A DNA stretch of 5,863 nt from CAZZBK01 sp964652155 (GTDB taxonomy: Bacteria; Planctomycetota; Planctomycetia; Pirellulales; PNKZ01), in contig CAZZBK010000229.1 in the NCBI GenBank assembly GCA_964652155.1, forward strand, positions 1 through 5,863, given 5' to 3'. The notes under the pieces are model-generated. The model was not told the DNA's origin. It did no database searches and saw only the letters and a program-made list of their open reading frames with translations. Positions 1-5,821 of this stretch are shown here, piece by piece. Position 1 is the stretch's first letter. Every line of letters begins with the position of its first letter. Position numbers and translations under genes: made by a program.

Positions 1-75
1 TGCTAGCGGTTCAACGCTGACATCATCGCGACCACGATGCTCACACCGTGGTCTTAACTGATCGCACAACGAGCG

Positions 76-110
76 CGATGGCACATAAGCTCGGTAGGAT
101 GTGCCGATCG
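76..110. repeat. Inverted repeat upstream of the porin gene (operator or leader hairpin candidate)
   Basis: GGCACAT at 80-86 is perfectly complementary to ATGTGCC at 99-105, with a 12-base centre. The symmetry continues outward as CGAT (76-79) against ATCG (107-110) once the single base G106 is bulged out, giving 11 paired positions in all. It ends about 115 bases before the porin start codon. It could be a dyad operator for a dimeric regulator or an RNA hairpin in a leader or at the end of an upstream gene. No run of T follows the stem directly, so a simple intrinsic terminator is not favoured. The repeat is seen directly; its role is inference. Confidence 0.6.
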
Positions 111-224
111 ATTCGGGAAGAACATTATTCCGGTATTTTTATCGTATCGCTTCCGATGCCAGCCGTAACAGACCATCCAGGCGGAATGGTTCGTGCGGTC
201 CTTTTAACTGACATGGAATGACGC

Positions 225-1763
225 ATGCGAACCCTCTGCCGCAACCTGCTAGCACCGCTTGTCTTGGCCAGCACCACCGCCTGTGCAGTCGAGCTATCCC
301 AGGCTCCGCTTCCTCCTGGCGAAACGCAATCGTTGTTGCCGATCGACGACGGATCGTCCACTCCCGGCGAGTTCGCGTCGTTCGAGACGGCGACGGAGTT
401 CGCCCCTCAAGAACAGGCAGCCTCGCTCAAAAAGCAAAAAGAGGCGCTGACCAAAGCGGTGGCCGGGGCCTACGCGCCCGTGTTCTACAACAATAATTTC
501 AATTACCTGTTCAATCCGCTTTACAATCAGCGCTACCTGGGCGAAGACCTCAAGCGACTCTCGGTCGGCGATTGCTGGATGCTCGACCTCGGCGGCCAAT
601 ATCGGCTGCGCCATCACAGCGAGCGCGGCATGCGAGGCTCGGGCTTGACCGGCGTCAACGACGACTTTTTGCTCCAACGGACTCGATTGTTCAGCAATCT
701 GGAACTCGACGACGACTTGCGAATTTACGCGGAAATGATCGATGCCAACAGCAGCTTCGAGCGTTTCACGCCCCGCTTGATCGAAGAGGACCGGACCGAT
801 TTGCTTAACTTATTCGTCGACGTGAAGCTGTTCGAGACCGCCAGCGGCAACCTCAAGATGCGCTCCGGGCGACAAGAATTGCTCTATGGATCGGAGCGAT
901 TGATCTCGCCGCTCGATTGGGCCAACACGCGGCGGACCTTCGAGGGTTACAAGTTTTTGTGGCAAGGTGATGACTGGAACATCGACGCCTTTTGTACACG
1001 CCCGGTCATTGTGAACCCCAAGGCGTTTGATAGCGCTGACTACAAGCAAGAATTCTCCGGCGTGTTTGCCACGTACAAGGCAATCAAGAACAACACGTTC
1101 GACTTCTATTATTTGAGCTACTACAACGGCCGGGGCGCGAACAACTTTCAGTTCCAGACGGTCGGTGGTCGCTGGTTCGGCAACGATGGCCCACAACTCT
1201 GGGAACTCGAAGGGGGCGTGCAGTACGGCAACAACACGGATCAGTCGGGACATGCCGCCGGATTTGCCACGGCCGGGCGCGGCTATCGCTGGGAACAGCA
1301 TTGCTGGAAGCCCACATTATGGTGCTATTACGATTGGGCGTCGGGCGGCACGGTCACCGGTGCCGGCCAAGGGGTCAATCAACTCTTCCCCTTAGGCCAC
1401 AAGTACCTGGGCTTCATGGATCTGTATGGCCGCAGCAACATTCAAAGCCCCAACGTGCAACTGAGCTGGCAGCCGCACAAAAAGGTCAAGGCGCTGATCT
1501 GGTACTACTATATGTTCTTGGCCAACGTCAAAGACTCGCCCTACAACGTCAATTCGACGGCCTTCAATGGCGCGAACAAGCCGGGCAGCGGCGACCTGGG
1601 ACACGAAATCGATCTCACGCTCAGCTACGCGCTCCATCCGCGACACGACATCCTGCTTGGCTATTCGCATTTTTTCTCGGGTGCCTATTACCGCACTACG
1701 CCGGGGATCACTTACACCGGCGACGCGAACTTCTTCTACACGCAGTATCAGTTCAATTTCTGA
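225..1763 (+). CDS. Alginate-export-family outer-membrane beta-barrel protein (porin-like)
   Basis: A 512-residue secreted protein resembling the alginate export domain family (AlgE-like barrels). Residues 1-21 look like a signal peptide: Arg2 and Arg6, a hydrophobic core, then A19-C20-A21 fitting signal peptidase I cleavage. C20 is a poor lipobox because position -3 is Thr. Residues 22-90 form a polar, partly charged spacer with a Lys/Glu/Gln-rich stretch at 62-78. From about residue 118 alternating aromatic and polar strands continue to the end, which finishes in F-N-F, the terminal Phe typical of barrels inserted by the BAM machinery. Family-like segments are the G-R-Q-E-L-L-Y-G region (215-222), N234-T-R-R, and the L-F-P-L-G-H-K-Y-L-G-F-M-D run (387-399). 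The ATG at 225 is chosen because it opens the signal peptide; only a weak GGA lies 8 bases upstream. The substrate cannot be deduced: members of this family are often named for alginate without proof. The two-component operon follows on the same strand after a gap of about 260 bases. Confidence 0.85.
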   Translation: MRTLCRNLLAPLVLASTTACAVELSQAPLPPGETQSLLPIDDGSSTPGEFASFETATEFAPQEQAASLKKQKEALTKAVAGAYAPVFYNNNFNYLFNPLYNQRYLGEDLKRLSVGDCWMLDLGGQYRLRHHSERGMRGSGLTGVNDDFLLQRTRLFSNLELDDDLRIYAEMIDANSSFERFTPRLIEEDRTDLLNLFVDVKLFETASGNLKMRSGRQELLYGSERLISPLDWANTRRTFEGYKFLWQGDDWNIDAFCTRPVIVNPKAFDSADYKQEFSGVFATYKAIKNNTFDFYYLSYYNGRGANNFQFQTVGGRWFGNDGPQLWELEGGVQYGNNTDQSGHAAGFATAGRGYRWEQHCWKPTLWCYYDWASGGTVTGAGQGVNQLFPLGHKYLGFMDLYGRSNIQSPNVQLSWQPHKKVKALIWYYYMFLANVKDSPYNVNSTAFNGANKPGSGDLGHEIDLTLSYALHPRHDILLGYSHFFSGAYYRTTPGITYTGDANFFYTQYQFNF

Positions 1764-1800
1764 TTTTGTGTCACGGACGACTTCGCCTAAGGGACCGGCA

Positions 1801-1842
1801 AGCCATGCATCGTCGTGGGGCATGGATTCCGCCACCATGGCT
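1801..1842. repeat. Imperfect inverted repeat downstream of the porin gene
   Basis: AGCCATG (1801-1807) is complementary to CATGGCT (1836-1842), and inside it GTGG (1815-1818) can pair with CCAC (1832-1835). It begins 38 bases after the porin stop codon. No T-tract follows, so it is only a weak candidate for an mRNA 3'-end structure. Confidence 0.3.
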
Positions 1843-1849
1843 CACGGTA

Positions 1850-1860
1850 GCTGGGCCAGC
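1850..1860. promoter_or_regulatory. Short perfect dyad GCTGGGCCAGC upstream of the regulator promoter
   Basis: GCTGG and CCAGC flank a single central G, giving a perfect 5+1+5 dyad. Its centre lies 30 bases upstream of the TTGACT candidate -35 element, a usual place for an activator or autoregulator site. With a one-base centre it cannot form a normal RNA hairpin, which favours a DNA site over an RNA structure. An 11-base dyad can also arise by chance in GC-rich DNA. Confidence 0.3.
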
Positions 1861-1884
1861 AAGCTGATTGTCCAGATGTAACCA

Positions 1885-1914
1885 TTGACTGGCATTATAT
1901 TTGTGATGTATTAG
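1885..1914 (+). promoter_or_regulatory. Candidate promoter of the two-component operon (sigma-70 type, overlapping a -24/-12-like element)
   Basis: TTGACT (1885-1890, five of six bases match TTGACA) and TATTAG (1909-1914, four of six match TATAAT) are 18 bases apart, and the segment is AT-rich compared with its surroundings. Overlapping it, TGGCA (1890-1894) and TTGT (1901-1904) have the GG-N10-G spacing of sigma-54 promoters, although the -12 element has T where the consensus has C. Transcription would begin near 1916-1922, leaving an untranslated leader of roughly 100 bases before the regulator start. This is prediction from consensus matching only. Confidence 0.4.
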
Positions 1915-1925
1915 CCGAATTGTCT

Positions 1926-1954
1926 TCGCGCATCTACCCCATCGCGGCGCGCGA
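1926..1954. repeat. Inverted repeat in the putative leader of the regulator mRNA
   Basis: TCGCGC (1926-1931) is complementary to GCGCGA (1949-1954) across 17 bases. It lies just after the predicted transcription start and about 70 bases before the regulator ATG. It could fold in the 5' untranslated region. CG-rich hexamers of this kind are common by chance here. Confidence 0.25.
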
Positions 1955-2022
1955 GTTGCACCTAGCGCCTTGTTTAAGCACGGCTCATTCGCGCGGTGAC
2001 TGCGATCGGTATTGAGTCCATC

Positions 2023-3543
2023 ATGGTTTTGATTGAAACACAAGATTATCGCAAACGCCTGCCCAAGGTCGTGGCGATCGATGACGACGTGCTGCTCTTG
2101 AAGACGTTGCAAAGGTTCTACGCGGATCGCCCGTTGGCGTTCTTTGCCGCCGAGACAGGACGAACCGGGCTTGAAATGATTGCGAAAGAGCACCCCGACG
2201 CGGTCATTTTGGATAACATCTTGCCCGACTTCGAAGGGGTGAACTTGATCGAGCAGATCCGGCAGTTCGATCCTCATCTGCCGGTCTTGCTCATTACGGC
2301 TCAGGGCACCAGCCATGTCACAATCGATGCAATGAAACGCTGTGCGTTTGATTACCTGCCCAAGCCGCTGGACTTGGGCCTGCTCGACCATCGCGTCCAG
2401 CAGGCGATTCAATCACGCGAGTTGCGCCGCCGCCCCGTAACCTCAATCGCAGGGCCAACTAGCAATGCGTTGCTCGAGTTGCTGGTCGGCCGCAGCGCAC
2501 CGATGCAGCAGGTTTACAAAGCGGTCGGCCGGATTGCTATTCAAGATGTTCCCGTGATGCTTGTAGGGGAGAACGGCACGGGCAAGGAATTAGTCGCCCG
2601 TGTGATTCATCGATACAGTCCTCAGGCCGAGCGTTGCTTTGCCGTCATGAATTGCAGCGACTTCTCCGCGGCTTGGTTAGAGTGTGAACTGTTCGGCCAT
2701 GAGGCCGGCGTCCTTCCGGGCTTTCATACGGCGCGTCGTGGCAAACTAGACGAAGCGGAAGGTGGAGTCCTGTTTATAGAAGATATTGGCGAGATGCCGC
2801 TGCCGTTGCAGCGCAAGCTGTTTCGGTTTTTGCGCGACCACGAGTATGAGCCTGTCGGTTCGACCACGACACTCACCAGCGAAACCCGTGTGATCGCGGC
2901 CAGCTCAACGCCGCTCGAATGGTTAGTCGAGCAAGGTCGCTTTCGGGCAGACCTTCATTACCTGCTCGCCTCGTACAAGATTCGCGTCCCCTCGCTACGC
3001 GAACGATCCGAAGACATCCCCGCGCTGGTCGATCACTTTGTCACGCGGTTGAGCGGCTTAGGACGATCGTTTGGCAACGAGCCGGCCCGCGTCTCGGCCG
3101 AGGCGCTCGCGTTGCTGCAACAGCACAATTGGCCAGGAAACATTGATGAATTGCAAAGTGTGTTGCGACGCGCACTCATCGAGACCAAGGGGACCGTTGT
3201 GGCCTCGGACGATCTTGTCGCCATGCTGGGCAGACGGGAACAACCGGCGTCTGCGTCGGCTGCGAGCACGTCATACACTCCCCAGGGAACCGATTGGAAC
3301 TCGTTCGTGGCCCAACATCTGGCCACTGGCTCTGCCGAACTCTACGGCGACGCGCTGGTCGAGATGGAAAGGCAAATCCTGAGTCGCGTGCTCGACTCGA
3401 CCCACGGCAATCAAGTTCGCGCCGCGAAAATCCTGGGCATCACGCGCGGCAGTTTGCGCAAGAAGATATTGCAGCACGGCATTCGCCTCGAAGCCAGCAG
3501 CAGCTCGTTGTCTGACACGCACGCACCGCCAGCCCCCTCGTAA
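2023..3543 (+). CDS. NtrC-type response regulator (receiver, AAA+, Fis-type HTH) with a degenerate sigma-54 activation module
   Basis: A 506-residue cytoplasmic response regulator. Receiver (about 12-130): acidic cluster D20-D22, phosphoacceptor D64, T92 and K114 are present. AAA+ domain (about 153-345): Walker A G-E-N-G-T-G-K (182-188) is good, but GAFTGA reads G-V-L-P-G-F (229-234), Walker B reads F-I-E-D-I (251-255) instead of F-L-D-E-I, the sensor I Asn is S295, the second arginine-finger position is L314 (the first, R308, is kept) and the sensor II Arg of W-P-G-N-x-R-E-L is D375. A low-complexity Ala/Ser linker lies near 408-417. The C-terminal Fis-type HTH (about 448-488, with G462-N, A467-A-K-I-L-G-I and R475-G-S-L-R-K-K) is intact. 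I infer a phosphorylation-controlled DNA-binding protein that is not a classical sigma-54 activator. The ATG at 2023 is preferred because the receiver begins right after it; an in-frame GTG at 1996 would add nine residues. Neither has a clear ribosome-binding site. The kinase gene starts 2 bases after the stop. Confidence 0.92.
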   Translation: MVLIETQDYRKRLPKVVAIDDDVLLLKTLQRFYADRPLAFFAAETGRTGLEMIAKEHPDAVILDNILPDFEGVNLIEQIRQFDPHLPVLLITAQGTSHVTIDAMKRCAFDYLPKPLDLGLLDHRVQQAIQSRELRRRPVTSIAGPTSNALLELLVGRSAPMQQVYKAVGRIAIQDVPVMLVGENGTGKELVARVIHRYSPQAERCFAVMNCSDFSAAWLECELFGHEAGVLPGFHTARRGKLDEAEGGVLFIEDIGEMPLPLQRKLFRFLRDHEYEPVGSTTTLTSETRVIAASSTPLEWLVEQGRFRADLHYLLASYKIRVPSLRERSEDIPALVDHFVTRLSGLGRSFGNEPARVSAEALALLQQHNWPGNIDELQSVLRRALIETKGTVVASDDLVAMLGRREQPASASAASTSYTPQGTDWNSFVAQHLATGSAELYGDALVEMERQILSRVLDSTHGNQVRAAKILGITRGSLRKKILQHGIRLEASSSSLSDTHAPPAPS

Positions 3544-3545
3544 CC

Positions 3546-5792
3546 ATGCCGAGTCCCTTTCTCGCCGCCCCTCCCTCCGCGCGACGATTGACGTGTCTTT
3601 ATGTGCTGGCCCTGAGTACGATTGCCGGTCTGAGCATCTGCGGACAGTTGCTCGTGCAAAGCGCGCTGCGCCAACAACACAGCGACTCGACCGTCGTCAA
3701 CATCGCTGGTCGACAGCGCATGCTCAGTCAAAAGATCGCCAAGCTCGCGGCAACCTTGCTCGCGCGACCGACCCCGCAAGCACGAGCCGTGGTGCTCGCT
3801 GAACTGTCGGAGTCATTGCAGAATTGGCAACAATCTCACGTTGGACTGCGACAGGGGGACAAGTCACTCGGCGTGCCCGGGGGATTGAGTCCGGTTGTTG
3901 CCGCCAAGTTCGCCGAGCTCGACGTCCCATTTCAGCATATCCGAGCAGCGAGCGAGCAGTTGCTGCGCAGTCCATTAAAAAGCACGGCCGCTGAGTTAAG
4001 CGAAAGCATCGATACGATCCTCCTGCAAGAACCGGTCTTTCTGGCCGGCATGGATGAGATTGTCTTTCAACTGGACCGTGAAGCCCAATTGCGCGTTCAG
4101 TGGTTGCGGCAGATCGAAACATCACTCTTGGCCGTCACTCTGCTGGTGTTGGCGTTGGAGGGGTTGTTCATCTTTCGCCCGGCAGTCCGACGCATCCGGC
4201 AAGCGATGGTCGCGATGCAGTGTGTGACGGACGAAGTACGCGCGGCCAAGGAGCTCGCCGAGCAAGTCAACGAGCACAAAACGCAGTTTCTGGCTAACGT
4301 CAGCCATGAACTTCGTTCCCCGTTGCACGTCATTCGCTGTGCAACAGAGCTCATCGCCACCAAGAGCCTGCACGAAACGGCTCGCGAACACCTGACCATG
4401 ATCGATGAAGCGAGCCGCACGCTTGCCAGCATGGTCGACGATTTACTCGACCTGACACGCATCGAGAGCGGTCAGCTCGTTTTGCATCCCGAGGCAGTCG
4501 ATCTGCGTCAATTACTGCGACGGAGCGTCATCGCATTGCGTCCCTCGGCTACACAGAAAGGTCTCGATTTGCAACTTGAAATTGCCGCCGACGTTCCCGA
4601 GCTGACGAAGATCGATCCCCTGCGATGGCGTCAAATCGTAGTCAACCTGATCACGAACGCCATTAAATTCACCAATCAAGGCAGTATCCGAGTCGGTTTG
4701 GCAAGTCAGTTCGATCGCGCAGATACCCGCCAACTTGTCTTGAGTGTGCAAGATACGGGGCTGGGAATTGCCCCCGCGGAACAGCAACGAATCTTCGAGA
4801 AATTCTATCAGGTCGATGGTTCTGCCCGACGAAAATGCGGTGGATCCGGCCTAGGGTTGTCGATCTGCGCGCATCTTGTCGAACAACTGGGAGGCCGTAT
4901 TCAAGTCGCCAGTGAACTCGGTCGCGGTTCGACGTTTACGTTCGTGTTTCCCTGGATGCCGGTTGAAAGTGAAATCGCTGCGGGTGAACGGCCTGTCACA
5001 ACAACATTGGCCTGCACAAGCAGTCTGCGCGTGTTGGTTGTCGACGATGTTCCCATCAATGGTAAGGTGCTCACCGAATTGCTGCACGAGCGTGGTCATC
5101 AAGCCATCGCGGTTACTTCGGGCGCGGAAGCCTTAAGTGTCCTTCGGGATACAGACTACGATATTGTCTTGATGGACGTGCAGATGCCCGACATGGATGG
5201 ATTCGAAACCACGCGGCAGATTCGTTGTTGGGAGGCGCAGTCCAACCGGCCGTCGGTCCCCATCATCGCCGTCACAGCCAGCGCCACGCAACACGATCAG
5301 CAATGCTGTCACGCAGCGGGGATGAACACGCATCTTGCCAAGCCATTTGATACCAGGCACCTCGATCTGATATTGAATAATGCAATCCGCTCCTCTTCTT
5401 TCAATTCGAATCGCTCAAATGAGGAGCATACGCCGCCTCTCGAACTCGATTTTCTTGCCGCACTATCGCGACTCGTAGGACGTCGCGATTTACTAGAGCA
5501 GATGATCACTGATTTTCTGGAAAGTTATTCGTTGATATTTTTGCAATTGTCGACTGCGATTGAAGAGAAGCAGTTCGTCAAAGTGCGATTGTTGGCGCAT
5601 CGCCTCAAAGGTCAGTTGGATGCATTGGGGGCGGTTGCCGGCGCGCAGGCGGCCGACAAACTCGAACAAGCAATCCAACATGAGTCGTCGTCACAAATCA
5701 TGAATAAGATTTGCGAATTGCAAGGCCAGGTGGACTCGATCATTCCGCGCCTGATAGGTTTTCAGGTCGGTGCCCCGATTCGTCCTGAGTAG
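3546..5792 (+). CDS. Tripartite hybrid sensor histidine kinase with PilJ/NarX-like periplasmic sensor (HisKA-HATPase-receiver-HPt)
   Basis: A 748-residue inner-membrane kinase. Transmembrane helices at about 15-37 and 192-210 flank a helical periplasmic domain. Residues 51-68 carry N-I-A-G-R-Q-R-M-L-S-Q-K, the signature of the type IV pili methyl-accepting N-terminal domain, related to the nitrate-binding P box of NarX/NarQ. Next come HisKA (about 244-308; H254 in S-H-E-L-R-S-P), HATPase (N box N367-x3-N371, G1 box D403-T-G-L-G, F box F417-E-K-F, G2 box G433-S-G-L-G), a receiver (D500/D501, D544, T577, K599) and an HPt domain (about 632-735; H685 in A-H-R-L-K-G). All phosphotransfer residues are present, so a relay H254 to D544 to H685, and then to D64 of the upstream regulator, is expected. 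The ATG lies 2 bases after the regulator's stop (TAA-CC-ATG), so translation is probably coupled. The ligand is unknown: nitrate is a possibility by family, not shown. Confidence 0.94.
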   Translation: MPSPFLAAPPSARRLTCLYVLALSTIAGLSICGQLLVQSALRQQHSDSTVVNIAGRQRMLSQKIAKLAATLLARPTPQARAVVLAELSESLQNWQQSHVGLRQGDKSLGVPGGLSPVVAAKFAELDVPFQHIRAASEQLLRSPLKSTAAELSESIDTILLQEPVFLAGMDEIVFQLDREAQLRVQWLRQIETSLLAVTLLVLALEGLFIFRPAVRRIRQAMVAMQCVTDEVRAAKELAEQVNEHKTQFLANVSHELRSPLHVIRCATELIATKSLHETAREHLTMIDEASRTLASMVDDLLDLTRIESGQLVLHPEAVDLRQLLRRSVIALRPSATQKGLDLQLEIAADVPELTKIDPLRWRQIVVNLITNAIKFTNQGSIRVGLASQFDRADTRQLVLSVQDTGLGIAPAEQQRIFEKFYQVDGSARRKCGGSGLGLSICAHLVEQLGGRIQVASELGRGSTFTFVFPWMPVESEIAAGERPVTTTLACTSSLRVLVVDDVPINGKVLTELLHERGHQAIAVTSGAEALSVLRDTDYDIVLMDVQMPDMDGFETTRQIRCWEAQSNRPSVPIIAVTASATQHDQQCCHAAGMNTHLAKPFDTRHLDLILNNAIRSSSFNSNRSNEEHTPPLELDFLAALSRLVGRRDLLEQMITDFLESYSLIFLQLSTAIEEKQFVKVRLLAHRLKGQLDALGAVAGAQAADKLEQAIQHESSSQIMNKICELQGQVDSIIPRLIGFQVGAPIRPE

Positions 5793-5804
5793 AACTGAAC
5801 TACG

Positions 5805-5821
5805 ACCGGCTGGAAGCCGGT
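5805..5821. repeat. Perfect short hairpin after the kinase gene
   Basis: ACCGGCT (5805-5811) and AGCCGGT (5815-5821) form a 7-bp GC-rich stem around a GGA loop, 12 bases after the kinase stop codon. The position suits an mRNA 3'-end structure, but no T-run follows, so it is not a textbook intrinsic terminator. A compact GC-rich palindrome between genes could also be a member of a dispersed REP-like family, which one copy cannot show. Confidence 0.5.

Noticed and set aside
79..93. Perfect -24 element TGGCAC upstream of the porin gene
   Set aside because: At the required spacing the sequence is CTCG instead of TTGC, and the TGGCAC is explained by the inverted repeat at 76-110.
111..140. Possible intrinsic terminator: GGAA/TTCC stem followed by TATTTTT
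   Set aside because: Only four contiguous base pairs plus one pair across a bulge, AT-containing and weak. The T-run is short and the upstream gene is not visible.
54..211. Direct repeat TTAACTGA at 54-61 and 204-211
   Set aside because: Only eight bases, two copies 150 bases apart, with no other shared context; likely chance.
214..229. GG-N10-GC spacing (TGGAATGACGCATGC) resembling a sigma-54 promoter
   Set aside because: It overlaps the porin start codon, so transcription from it would begin inside the gene; both elements are poor away from the GG and GC.
1301..1867. A 188-codon plus-strand open frame overlapping the end of the porin gene
   Set aside because: The translation is Arg/Gln/His-rich with no family resemblance, and the porin frame through the same bases shows clear barrel features up to its terminal Phe.
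1996..2022. GTG start for the regulator, nine codons upstream of the ATG
   Set aside because: No ribosome-binding site is visible and the extra residues are not part of the receiver domain; the ATG at 2023 is simpler, but the GTG cannot be excluded.
1771..2412. A 213-codon open frame on the minus strand covering the intergenic region and the regulator's receiver
   Set aside because: It lies opposite well-supported receiver coding sequence, shows no recognisable domain, and is the kind of antisense open frame expected in GC-rich DNA.
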